Source: Microbacterium sp. VKM Ac-2870 (GTDB lineage Bacteria > Actinomycetota > Actinomycetes > Actinomycetales > Microbacteriaceae). Taken from it: a stretch of 64,000 bases of DNA. Both the position numbers and the translations under genes were made by a program. Position 1 is the first letter of the stretch. Every line of letters begins with the position of its first letter. The stretch is taken from positions 744,461 through 808,460 of the forward strand of contig NZ_JADKSH010000001.1 of assembly GCF_015350795.1 (NCBI RefSeq), given 5' to 3'. The notes under the pieces were generated by a model, which was not told the origin of the DNA, did not search any database, and was given only the letters and a program-made list of their open reading frames with translations. Positions 44,233 through 51,855 of the stretch are shown here, piece by piece.

Positions 44233-44392
44233 CACGCGGAATGCGGCGTGAGCTTGGGGCATCTGCTGGGTGAAGGACAGCCGCGCCGTACCAGTGATTG
44301 GTCAGGCACTCCCATGAGTACGGACCAGCACCGAGAGGGCACGAACCAACCCCAAGTTCGAGTCCTCCCCATTCGCGCCTGGACGGCGGTGG

Positions 44393-44400
44393 TGCACCTG
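44393..44400 (+). promoter_or_regulatory. TGCACCTG motif before the TraG unit
   Basis: Part of TGGTGCACCTGCA, 47 bp upstream of the GTG at 44440. It is one of four copies before transfer transcription units. Confidence 0.4.
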
Positions 44401-44439
44401 CATGACGACATCCGCGTTTCGTCTGGAAGGACCATCTCT

Positions 44440-44997
44440 GTGACCCCGAAACCCCGCTACCGCCGCGCCCACCCCACCTCCAAGAGCGCGGCAGGCGGGC
44501 CGCTGATCATTCCGGTGGTGGAGTTCACCGTGCACGAGGACGGAACTATGACCGTCACAATCGATGGCGCACCGCACAATCCGCCGCCATTCGCCCCGGG
44601 GTGGCGGCGCGAATCGTTCCCGACGATCCTCGACGACCTGGCTGCGCGTCTGCAGACGTCGTTGCGAGTGCATGTGCGAGAAGCAGACGGAACTACGTTC
44701 ACGGACATCATCACCCCGCCCCGCGCCCGCCGCACCACCTCCCCGCTCCCATTCGACGAGTCCTCGGCTGCCCCGGTTGCCCGATCGGCAGTTCCGGTGG
44801 TGCGTCAGGTATCGGGCGGCGGGTTCGTGCCCGGGGAGGATGTCGCCGTCGCGATCATCCACACCCACCGTGATGCCGCTGGTGACGGCACCGCCCGCGC
44901 ACTCCTCACCCCTGAGCAGGTCGCTGCCGCGCACACGGGCGAGGTGATCCTGTTCGGACGGATCTCCGGCAACCTCGTGGTCGGACGCCCCGAATGA
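44440..44997 (+). CDS. Hypothetical protein coupled to TraG
   Basis: 185 residues, GTG start preceded by GGAAGG with 9-bp spacing. A longer frame to 44248 reads poorly. It has a small beta-rich middle (LIIPVVEFTVHEDGTMTVTI), a helical segment (TILDDLAARLQTSLRVHV) and a second beta region. Its stop overlaps the TraG start by 4 bp. Probably an accessory transfer protein; no family recognised. Confidence 0.65.
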   Translation: MTPKPRYRRAHPTSKSAAGGPLIIPVVEFTVHEDGTMTVTIDGAPHNPPPFAPGWRRESFPTILDDLAARLQTSLRVHVREADGTTFTDIITPPRARRTTSPLPFDESSAAPVARSAVPVVRQVSGGGFVPGEDVAVAIIHTHRDAAGDGTARALLTPEQVAAAHTGEVILFGRISGNLVVGRPE

Positions 44998-46769
44998 GCA
45001 CCCCACGACAAGGCGGCGCGCTCGGGGACGAGCTGGCGAACCTGGGCATCATCGCCCTCGTCACCGCTGCTGTCTTCGCCGCCATCCTTCGCGGGGCAGG
45101 ATCAGTTGCCGCATGGATCACCGGGACGACTCAGCCGACCGGCGGTGTCGAGGCCGGTCTCGGGGTGCTCCTGAACCCCGCGGACCCCGGTGACCATCTC
45201 GGCGCGGAGGGGCTGACCCCCGTCGCCTACTGGATCACCGCCGGACTCCTCATCCTCGCCGTGGCTGCTGCCGGGTGGTGGTTATGGCGGGCCATGCGGG
45301 AGCACGGCCGCCAGACCAAGGTCGATCCGTATCGGATCGTCGGGATCGCCACCCGGACCGACCTCACCACCACCGCATCCGAAAAGGCTCTACTACGCCG
45401 GGCGGGGCAACTCCGGCCGTCGCTGACCAAACCGACACCGGGCGATGTTGGCTACCAGCTCGGAGCATCCCGGGGTGTGAACGTGTGGGCAAGCGTGGAG
45501 GACTCCATCCTCCTCATCGGACCGCCCCGCTCCGGGAAAGGCCTGCACATTGTCATCAACGCAATCCTGGATGCGCCGGGTGCGGTGGTCACGACCTCGA
45601 CGCGGCCGGACAATCTCACTGCAACGTTGACTGCCCGGAGCACGGAAGGGCGGCCGGTGGCGGTGTTTGATCCGCAACATCTCGCCGAAGGCATCCCCGC
45701 GGGGCTGCGCTGGTCCCCGATTCGCGGATGCCAGGACCCGCTGACGGCGATGATCCGCGCCACCGGTCTTGCCGCCGGCACTGGCTTGTCTGCAGGCGGT
45801 GTTCAGGGCGGTGACTTCTGGGAAGGGAAAACCCGCACAGCGCTCCAAGCCCTCCTCCACGCTGCCGCCCTCGACCACCGCGAGCCGTCCGAGTTATTCC
45901 GGTGGACTCTCGACCCCGCCGCCGCAGCCGACGCCGTAGCGATCCTCACCGCCAACCCGAACGCCGCGACCGGGTGGGCCGACTCGTTGCAGGCGATGAT
46001 CGACTCCGATCCGAGGACCCGAGACTCCATCTGGCAGGGCGTTTCTCTCTCCCTCGCGGCTCTTGCTGATCCGCGGGTGCTGGACGCGGTGAGCCCGGGA
46101 CCGGACGAGCGGTTCGATCCGGAGGAGTTTCTGCGCAATCGCGGTACGGTGTATCTCCTCGCGACCGGCGCCGGGGCGAACAACTCCGCCGCCCTGGTAG
46201 CCGCGTTCGTGGAAGACCTCGTCGAAGCCGCCCGTCGTATCGCCGCCCGGTCACCCGCAGCCCGACTCGACCCACCCCTGCTGCTCGCACTGGATGAAGT
46301 CGGAAACCTCGCACCGCTGCCGTCCCTGCCGACGCTGATGGCCGAAGGCGGCGGCACCGGCATCACCACCATGCCCGTCCTTCAGTCATTGGCACAGGCG
46401 CGAGAGAAGTGGTCAGAGAACGCCGCCGGAGCCATCTGGGACGCATCCATCGTGAAAATCATCCTCGGCGGAGCATCCAACTCCCGCGACCTACACGACC
46501 TGACCACCCTCATCGGCGAACGCGACGAGATCACCGACTCCACCACAATCGGCGACCACGGCGCCCGCTCCGCCCAACGCTCCATCCGGCGGGTGCCGAT
46601 CATGCCACCCGACGTGATCCGCACCCTCCCGTTCGGCACCGGCCTCGTACTCCTCCGCTCCGCACCACCCATCGTCACCCGCCTCCGCGCCTGGACCACC
46701 AGGAGCGACGCAGCCACGCTGCGCGAGCACCGCGTCGGCATCGAGGCGCTGTTGCAACAACGCCCATAA
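44994..46769 (+). CDS. TraG/VirD4-type coupling protein
   Basis: 591 residues. Two membrane helices near the N-terminus (LGIIALVTAAVFAAILRGAG; WITAGLLILAVAAAGWWLW) are followed by the ATPase: Walker A LLIGPPRSGKGLHIVIN at about 176, Walker B LLLALDEVGNLAPLPSLPTL at about 430, and GGGTGITTMPVLQSLAQAR. It brings the DNA substrate to the secretion channel. It is ATGA-coupled to the preceding gene and separated from virB4 by the cargo block. Confidence 0.93.
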   Translation: MSTPRQGGALGDELANLGIIALVTAAVFAAILRGAGSVAAWITGTTQPTGGVEAGLGVLLNPADPGDHLGAEGLTPVAYWITAGLLILAVAAAGWWLWRAMREHGRQTKVDPYRIVGIATRTDLTTTASEKALLRRAGQLRPSLTKPTPGDVGYQLGASRGVNVWASVEDSILLIGPPRSGKGLHIVINAILDAPGAVVTTSTRPDNLTATLTARSTEGRPVAVFDPQHLAEGIPAGLRWSPIRGCQDPLTAMIRATGLAAGTGLSAGGVQGGDFWEGKTRTALQALLHAAALDHREPSELFRWTLDPAAAADAVAILTANPNAATGWADSLQAMIDSDPRTRDSIWQGVSLSLAALADPRVLDAVSPGPDERFDPEEFLRNRGTVYLLATGAGANNSAALVAAFVEDLVEAARRIAARSPAARLDPPLLLALDEVGNLAPLPSLPTLMAEGGGTGITTMPVLQSLAQAREKWSENAAGAIWDASIVKIILGGASNSRDLHDLTTLIGERDEITDSTTIGDHGARSAQRSIRRVPIMPPDVIRTLPFGTGLVLLRSAPPIVTRLRAWTTRSDAATLREHRVGIEALLQQRP

Positions 46770-46794
46770 CCGAGTCAACAGAGGGAGCGGCGGG

Positions 46795-46802
46795 TGCACC
46801 TG
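46795..46802 (+). promoter_or_regulatory. TGCACCTG motif before ssb
   Basis: Part of GGGTGCACCTGTC, 60 bp upstream of the ssb ATG at 46855, in the 85-bp gap after traG. It is one of four copies before transfer units. Confidence 0.4.
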
Positions 46803-46854
46803 TCACGTGAGACGGCACCACACGGTGACCGCCGCGACCGACAGGAGCAGTCCG

Positions 46855-47313
46855 ATGAGTATCGACACGCAGCAGTCCATTTCCGGGTTCATTGCCACGC
46901 AGCCCCGGCTCACGACCACCGAAAATGGGGTGCCCCGGTTTCATGCGCGAGTCGGGATTGAGCACTCCCGGCAAGAACCCGATGGATCGTTCACCCAGCT
47001 CGACCCGAGCTTCCACGATCTGACGATCTTCAGGAAGACCGCCGAAGAAGCCGCCGCTCGGTTCCAGAAAGGCGACAAGTTCGTCGCTGCCGGGCGTGTT
47101 CATGAGTACAGCTACGACAAGGACGGGCAGAGCGTCCGGGCCGAAGAGTTCATCGCTTCACGCATCGGACACGATCTCGCTCGCACCCGCTACGAGGTCG
47201 ACCGGTCACCACGCCGGTCAGCCGTCGAACGGCACTCCGCGGTTCAGGAAGAAGCGGCATTGGAGGCCAGTCCGCGGCAACAGGCCAGCGTCGCGTCGCG
47301 GGCGAGCCTCTAA
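46855..47313 (+). CDS. ssb: Single-stranded DNA-binding protein (element-encoded)
   Basis: 152 residues. An OB fold of SSB type with SISGFIATQPRLTTTENGVP, FHDLTIFRKTAEEAAARFQK, GDKFVAAGRVHEYSY and the QSVRAEEFIASRIG strand. The acidic tail typical of chromosomal SSB is absent; the C-terminus is Arg/Ala/Ser-rich. The ATG at 46855 follows GGAG. It would coat transferred or replicating element DNA. Confidence 0.88.
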   Translation: MSIDTQQSISGFIATQPRLTTTENGVPRFHARVGIEHSRQEPDGSFTQLDPSFHDLTIFRKTAEEAAARFQKGDKFVAAGRVHEYSYDKDGQSVRAEEFIASRIGHDLARTRYEVDRSPRRSAVERHSAVQEEAALEASPRQQASVASRASL

Positions 47314-47327
47314 GCCGGTGGCTGGTG

Positions 47328-47894
47328 ATGGATGACAACACCCCGGAGTCCCACGTCCCCGACGAGGACGACTTCGATGCCGAATTCGAAGGCCCGCTGC
47401 TGGTCGAGCCCCCGCACCCGATCAACTGGAACCTGCTGAGTCCCGAGGACCTGGAAGCCGAATGGCTGGAACTGAACCGGTGGGTGCACTGGCTCCGCAG
47501 CACCTACGGCCTGCCCGCCTCGGTCATCCCGCCGTTCTGGCACCACCATCCCGAGTTGCTCTGGGAACTGTCCGCGCTGCACCTGCACTGGTTGTGCTCC
47601 TACGACGCAGAGAAAACCGGTTCCGCACCTCTGGCCTGGCACCGTGACTTCGCAGATACCCGCCTGCGCCTCCGGGACTGGGTCGCCGCCGCGGGCACGC
47701 GCATTGATCGCGACCGTCCCACTCGACAGACAAGCTGGCCCGGTGAACCGCCGGCACCCGCCGTTGAGGACATCGTCATCGAGAACCGGGAGACCGAGTT
47801 CGTGGAGTTTGTGCTGGCCGAGGTCACCAAACGCCGCGAAGAAGAAGACCAGTTCTACCGCTCGCTCAACCCCACGACTGGGGAAGTCTCATGA
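47328..47894 (+). CDS. DUF4913-domain protein
   Basis: 188 residues, acidic N-terminus. The domain (about 20-130) shows LSPEDLEAEWLELNRWVHWL, PPFWHHHPELLWELSALHLH and PLAWHRDFADTRLRLRDWV, which I recognise as DUF4913 of actinobacterial mobile elements. Function unknown. Its stop overlaps the excisionase gene by 4 bp. A GTG at 47325 is an alternative start. Confidence 0.85.
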   Translation: MDDNTPESHVPDEDDFDAEFEGPLLVEPPHPINWNLLSPEDLEAEWLELNRWVHWLRSTYGLPASVIPPFWHHHPELLWELSALHLHWLCSYDAEKTGSAPLAWHRDFADTRLRLRDWVAAAGTRIDRDRPTRQTSWPGEPPAPAVEDIVIENRETEFVEFVLAEVTKRREEEDQFYRSLNPTTGEVS

Positions 47895-48106
47895 CCGAGA
47901 ACCCGAACACGTCTGCCACGTCCCCGCTGATGCACAGCCGCGATATCGCGGCCTACCTGAAGGTATCCGAATCGACGTTGTCGCGGTGGCGGTCCGCGGG
48001 AACGGGGCCGCCGTTCATCCGGATGGGTGGCATCGCCCGCTACCGGATCGACGCGGTCGACGCATGGCTGGCCAAGCTAGAACACGACCATGCCCCGCAG
48101 GAGTGA
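47891..48106 (+). CDS. xis: Excisionase / helix-turn-helix DNA-binding protein
   Basis: 71 residues. A MerR-like winged helix: MHSRDIAAYLKVSESTLSRW at about 14-33, followed by GTGPPFIRMGGIARYRIDAV. This is the usual HTH_17 excisionase form. It lies directly upstream of the integrase gene with a 17-bp overlap, so it should set the direction of integrase activity. Confidence 0.9.
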   Translation: MTENPNTSATSPLMHSRDIAAYLKVSESTLSRWRSAGTGPPFIRMGGIARYRIDAVDAWLAKLEHDHAPQE

Positions 48107-49319
48107 GCCACTCCCCAAAGCCGAACCAAGGCCGGTCCCGCCGATCGGGGTGAAGGTCTCCACCGATATGGAGCGCCGCTCCTACGGCGTCCGAGCCCGC
48201 GCACGGTGGACGGACCCGATCACCAAGCGCCGCATCATCCGCTCCGAGATCGTCCCCGACGAGGCAGCCGCCCACACGTTCTTCGATCAACTGCGCACCT
48301 CCTCCGTCAAGGGGATGGATACCTCCATGACGCTCACCGAGTTCGTGACCTCCATCGGTGACCGATGGGCGCGAGGCCTGGACCCCACCTCAACCGGGGA
48401 GATCTACGGCTTCGGGCTGAAGCTCCGAGTCATGCCCGCGCTCGGGCATCTGCCGGTCGCACAGATCACCGCGGGCATCATTGACCGCACCATCGACGAA
48501 TGGGAACAGCGCTACGGGGCATCCACGATCAAGAACTCCATAGCCCCGCTCGTACGCGTCCTCGACGAGGCCGTCCGCGACGGACTCCTGCCGATCAACC
48601 CGGCAAAGAACCGTGCCAAGCGCAGCCTGAACCGCAATGCCTACCGGACGCAGTCCGCCGAGCAGTCGTCCCCGCGGGCCCATGCGATTCCCGATATGAA
48701 GACCCTCACCAAACTCGCGAACGCGTGCGGGAAGGTCGGCCAGCCCTACAGCGACTTTGTCATGCTCGCCGCCCTCCTCGCCGCCCGATCCTCTGAAGTC
48801 TCCGGCCTCCAGGTCGGCGACGTGCGGTTCGAGAAGAACCTCGTCGTCATTGCCCGGCAAATCTTCCCCGGCAAAGGCGGACTCATCACCAAGCCGACCA
48901 AGAGCCGCAAAGAACGGCGCGTGCCGATCCTCGAACCCCTCCGGCCCGTCCTCGAGCGCCTAGCCGAGGGGAAAGCTCCGGAAGACCAACTCCTCGTCGG
49001 GCCCAAGGGCGGTGTGCTCACCACGGCGACTGTCCGGGATGCCACCAATTGGGACACGATCGTCGCCGGGCTTGGCTTGCCCGATCTCACTCGTCACGGA
49101 CTCCGCCACACGGGCGCGACATGGATGGCCGACGCTGGCGTGCCGCTGCACGTGCTTCAAGAGATCCTTGGGCACGCATCTATGGAAACGACCCGCGGGT
49201 ACGTGCACCCCGATGACCGGCACCTTGCCTCCGCGGCGGAGCAGGCCAACGCGTTCCTCTCCCCCTCCGGACAGAAGCGCCAGGCCTCACGAGGCAGCGC
49301 TTCAACGCCAGGCCTCTGA
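48090..49319 (+). CDS. int: Tyrosine site-specific integrase
   Basis: 409 residues. An N-terminal arm-binding domain, a core SAM-like domain (about 75-170) and a catalytic domain. Catalytic residues: Arg in LAARSSEVSGL, His-x-x-Arg in LTRHGLRHTGA, His in EILGHASMETT and Tyr in RGYVHPDD. It sits next to tRNA-Pro with the presumed attachment region in between, as expected for a tRNA-targeting element. Its start overlaps the excisionase gene. Confidence 0.94.
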   Translation: MPRRSEPLPKAEPRPVPPIGVKVSTDMERRSYGVRARARWTDPITKRRIIRSEIVPDEAAAHTFFDQLRTSSVKGMDTSMTLTEFVTSIGDRWARGLDPTSTGEIYGFGLKLRVMPALGHLPVAQITAGIIDRTIDEWEQRYGASTIKNSIAPLVRVLDEAVRDGLLPINPAKNRAKRSLNRNAYRTQSAEQSSPRAHAIPDMKTLTKLANACGKVGQPYSDFVMLAALLAARSSEVSGLQVGDVRFEKNLVVIARQIFPGKGGLITKPTKSRKERRVPILEPLRPVLERLAEGKAPEDQLLVGPKGGVLTTATVRDATNWDTIVAGLGLPDLTRHGLRHTGATWMADAGVPLHVLQEILGHASMETTRGYVHPDDRHLASAAEQANAFLSPSGQKRQASRGSASTPGL

Positions 49320-49358
49320 TGCCTTATCAGACGCCTACGGATCGACTGGGAGCAGTTC

Positions 49359-49462
49359 TGGTCCCCTTTTGGTCCCCTTATCCACAGGAAGGGCAGCGCA
49401 GCGGATTCTGTTATCCACAGCACAACTCCGCCAAAAGGTCGAGGGGGACCAGAAGGGGACCA
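49359..49462. repeat. Four TGGTCCCC-type motifs in inverted pairs (probable integrase arm sites)
   Basis: TGGTCCCCTT at 49359-49368 and again at 49370-49379 (direct repeat, 11-bp period). In reverse orientation, GGGGACCA lies at 49444-49451 and AAGGGGACCA at 49453-49462. The two pairs form an inverted repeat with one mismatch over about 20 bases, 208-65 bp from the tRNA. Position and arrangement fit arm-type binding sites of a tyrosine integrase. Confidence 0.6.
49378..49419 (+). other. Two perfect DnaA boxes (TTATCCACA) between the arm sites
   Basis: TTATCCACA occurs at 49378-49386 and at 49411-49419, 33 bp apart and in the same direction. Both match the strong DnaA-box consensus. They lie in the middle of the putative attachment region of the element. 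Confidence 0.6.
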
Positions 49463-49486
49463 GAAAAAACCGCCTCCGTAAACAAC

Positions 49487-49523
49487 AAAACCCTGATGAA
49501 AGTAGTTTCTCATCAGGGTTTTT
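49487..49523 (-). terminator. Intrinsic terminator downstream of tRNA-Pro
   Basis: AAAACCCTGATGA and TCATCAGGGTTTT form a stem of about 12 bp with a short loop. A T run follows in both directions, so it can end the leftward tRNA transcript and the rightward integrase transcript. Confidence 0.75.
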
Positions 49524-49526
49524 CTG

Positions 49527-49600
49527 TCGGGCTGACAGGATTTGAACCTGCGACCCCCTGACCCCCAGTCAGGTGCGCTACCAAGCTGCGCCACAGCCCG
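49527..49600 (-). tRNA. tRNA-Pro (anticodon GGG)
   Basis: 74 nt, read leftward. The acceptor stem CGGGCTG pairs with CAGCCCG. The anticodon arm is CCTGA-CTGGGGG-TCAGG with anticodon GGG, and the T arm contains GGTTCAAATCC. CCA is not encoded. It is the integration target or a copy regenerated by the element, as it lies directly beside the integrase region. Confidence 0.92.
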
Positions 49601-49641
49601 TGGCATTCAATATTCAGTTATTCGGGCCGTCCGGGAGGGGT

Positions 49642-49691
<50 letters not shown>

Positions 49692-49783
49692 GTCTGCTGT
49701 CCGCTCGCGGACAACTCCCCTATGCTACCGGTTTCGCGGAGCGCTCGCGAACGCGTGTCGCAAGTCCGGAGTACGGTCTGGTC

Positions 49784-50362
49784 ATGAGCCAGATCGAGAT
49801 CGTCCCGGCATCCGTCGATCGCTTCGCCGACGCGGAGCACGCTCTCACCGGCGGAGGCGACGGCGCCTCGTGCTGGTGCCAGTGGTGGATGCTGCGCAAC
49901 AAGGACTTCCAGGTCGCCACCACCGACGAGCGTCGCGAACTGCTGCGGGGCGACCTCGCCGCTTCCCCTGCTTCGGCACTGATCGCCTACGTCGACGGCG
50001 TCGCCGCCGGCTGGGTCAAGGTGTCACCGCGACCGGAACAGCCGCGCCTCGCCGTCACCCGGGCTTTCCAGAAATCGCCCGAGCCGTTCGACGACGAATC
50101 GGTCTGGGCGATCACGTGCTTCGTGGTGCGTAAGGAGTTCCGCGGTGAGGGGCTCGCCGGTCAGCTCCTGGACGCCGCCGTCGACCACGCCCGTACCCAC
50201 GGTGCGCGCGTCATCGAGGGCTACCCGGTCGACGCCAGCGCGCGAAAGACGTCGTCGAACGAGCTCTTCCACGGCGCTCTCTCGAGCTTCGTCGACGCGG
50301 GCTTCATCGAAGTCGCCCGACCCGGCCCCGCACGACCGATCGTCTCGCTCACGGTGGCGTGA
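49784..50362 (+). CDS. GNAT-family N-acetyltransferase
   Basis: 192 residues. Acetyl-CoA motif WAITCFVVRKEFRGEGLAGQ at about 108-127. The N-terminal CWCQWWMLRNKDFQ is typical of one actinobacterial GNAT subgroup. The frame extends upstream to 49640, but the ATG at 49784 gives the family start and the upstream part overlaps the tRNA remnant. It is the first gene of the core chromosome to the right of the element. Substrate unknown. Confidence 0.85.
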   Translation: MSQIEIVPASVDRFADAEHALTGGGDGASCWCQWWMLRNKDFQVATTDERRELLRGDLAASPASALIAYVDGVAAGWVKVSPRPEQPRLAVTRAFQKSPEPFDDESVWAITCFVVRKEFRGEGLAGQLLDAAVDHARTHGARVIEGYPVDASARKTSSNELFHGALSSFVDAGFIEVARPGPARPIVSLTVA

Positions 50363-50395
50363 CTGGACACGAGATCGACACGGCAGAATCGAGGG

Positions 50396-50788
50396 ATGAG
50401 CGAGCCGTCCGTCCGCATCGACAGCTGGCTCTGGGCCGTGCGCGTCTACAAGACCCGCTCCGCCGCAACCACGGCATGCCGCGCCGGCCACGTGCGCATC
50501 GGCGGAGAGAAGGCGAAAGCCTCGCAACCCGTGCGTATCGGAGATGAGATCCGCGTACGCATCGCCGGTTTCGACCGGATGCTGGTCGTCCGACAACTGC
50601 TCACCAAACGTGTCGGAGCGCCGATCGCCTCCGTCGCCGCCGAAGACCGCACGCCGCCACGCGAGCCCATCGCGCTGCTCGCCGTCCGCGACCGCGGCGC
50701 CGGGAGGCCCACCAAACGCGAGCGCCGCGACATCGATCGGCTGCGCGGACGCGACGATCTCACTCCCAACGCCGACGACGCCGACTGA
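50396..50788 (+). CDS. S4-domain RNA-binding protein (Hsp15-like)
   Basis: 130 residues. The S4 fold (about 5-65) shows RIDSWLWAVRVYKTRSAATT and AGHVRIGGEKAKASQPVRIG. A basic tail follows (GRPTKRERRDIDRLRGRDD). It resembles Hsp15, which recycles stalled 50S subunits carrying nascent chains. It follows the acetyltransferase by 34 bp and converges on the Nudix gene. Confidence 0.9.
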   Translation: MSEPSVRIDSWLWAVRVYKTRSAATTACRAGHVRIGGEKAKASQPVRIGDEIRVRIAGFDRMLVVRQLLTKRVGAPIASVAAEDRTPPREPIALLAVRDRGAGRPTKRERRDIDRLRGRDDLTPNADDAD

Positions 50789-50796
50789 CCGAGGAC

Positions 50797-51690
50797 CTAC
50801 TCGGCCGACAGCCACGACGGGCCGTGGGTCACGGCGCCCAACACCGTCACCCGTTCACGCAGCGCGCGATCGCTCGTCACCACCGTCACCGACCGACCGG
50901 CTTCGATGAGCATCATCGTCTCGTCGACGATCGTCTCGTCGCCTTCGCCGGCCGCACGCACGACGACGACCTCGGCGACGTCGTCGACCGCACGCGCTTG
51001 CCCCTCGACGACCACACGGACCTCCGGAAACCACACGTCAGCGGGAAGGCCGAGCCGACCGGCATCCACTCCGCCCTCGGCAAGACTGCGCAGGCGTTCG
51101 AGCAGCCGCGCCGTCGCGCCCGCGCGGTCCTTCCACCACCCGTCAGGCACCGACCCCACGACGTTCGCGGCATCCACGACGACCGTGGGCCGCACCTCCA
51201 CCAATGAACGCAGCAGCGGCCACGACGCGGCGAATCCCGGATGCAACGGATACGAATCGACGGCTTCCACCGGCACCCATGCCAGCTCACGGCTCTCCGG
51301 ATCGCTGATGACCGCCTCGAACGGCTCGACGACATCCGCGACGACGGTCGCGTAGCTCCACACGCCGACGTCGTACAAGCTGATCAGCCGGGGCCGGACA
51401 GCGGATGCCGGCACGCCCGCCTCCTCCGCCGATTCTCGCAGCGCGGCCTCACCGGCCGACTCGTTCTCGTGACGCGCCCCGCCGGGCAGACCCCAGGTGT
51501 CGCCGAAGTGGCTCCACGCCACGCGATGCTGCAGCAGCACCCCGCGATCGGGGTCGAACGCGAGGAGACCTGCCGCGCCGAAGCGGCCCCAGTACTTCGT
51601 GCCGTCGTCGGCGATCACCCACGCATCACCGGGGTCGCGCGGCCCGTCGGGGCGGCGCGGCTCTCCGGGAGCGGGAGGCACGATCGTCAC
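50797..51690 (-). CDS. Fused Nudix hydrolase and NYN/PIN-like nuclease-domain protein
   Basis: 297 residues. The N-terminal half (about 25-160) is a Nudix domain with the box GGARHENESAGEAALRESAE continuing EAGV. The C-terminal half (about 165-290) is PIN/NYN-like: VVVDAANVVGSVPDGWW, then GEGDETIVDETMM and VVTSDRALRERV carry the acidic residues of such nucleases. The combination could couple nucleotide or RNA-cap cleavage to RNA cleavage; this is inference. Read leftward, divergent from nrdD. Confidence 0.85.
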   Translation of the reverse strand: MTIVPPAPGEPRRPDGPRDPGDAWVIADDGTKYWGRFGAAGLLAFDPDRGVLLQHRVAWSHFGDTWGLPGGARHENESAGEAALRESAEEAGVPASAVRPRLISLYDVGVWSYATVVADVVEPFEAVISDPESRELAWVPVEAVDSYPLHPGFAASWPLLRSLVEVRPTVVVDAANVVGSVPDGWWKDRAGATARLLERLRSLAEGGVDAGRLGLPADVWFPEVRVVVEGQARAVDDVAEVVVVRAAGEGDETIVDETMMLIEAGRSVTVVTSDRALRERVTVLGAVTHGPSWLSAE

Positions 51691-51799
51691 CCGCCCAGCC
51701 TGTCATACCGCGATGCGAGCGAGAGCCGCGAGGCGGAGTTTTGCACGGCGCATGACTCCGCGACACGCGCACATCTAGGGACGACAGCGCCCCGCACCC

Positions 51800-51844
51800 C
51801 CACATATTGTGGTCGGACCAAGCCCACCCCACCACATATCGAAG
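51800..51844 (+). promoter_or_regulatory. Tandem NrdR-box-like sites upstream of nrdD
   Basis: CCACATATTGTGG at 51800-51812 and a second, weaker CCACATATC at 51832-51840, 32 bp apart (about three helical turns). NrdR boxes usually come in such pairs upstream of ribonucleotide reductase genes. The second copy ends 16 bp before the nrdD ATG. Confidence 0.55.
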
Positions 51845-51855
51845 GCAGGCTCATC

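Larger units (their letters stand above)
23732..49527. mobile_element. Integrative conjugative element at tRNA-Pro (left end uncertain)
   Basis: A collinear block of conjugation and maintenance genes is read rightward from an ArdC-like gene (23950) to a tyrosine integrase (48090-49319) next to tRNA-Pro. The modules are replication/antirestriction, partition (ParB), a type IV secretion set (VirB8-like, M23 hydrolase, pilin-like, VirB6, SCO6880, VirB4, TraG), SSB, DUF4913 and excisionase. At least two cargo blocks interrupt it (31331-33557 and 38966-44232). A copy of the tRNA 3' end was not found on the left, so the left boundary is set only as after the AraC gene. No relaxase is recognised. 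Confidence 0.8.

Noticed and set aside
44330..44385. AGTTCGAGTCC resembling a tRNA T arm
   Set aside because: No D arm, anticodon arm or paired acceptor stem can be drawn around it.
44248..44440. N-terminal extension of the TraG-coupled hypothetical gene
   Set aside because: The extra 64 residues look random, while a GTG at 44440 has GGAAGG at good spacing and the promoter-like motif lies inside the extension.
51241..51855. Long N-terminal extension of NrdD
   Set aside because: It is the complement of the Nudix-NYN gene; NrdD homology starts at the ATG at 51856.
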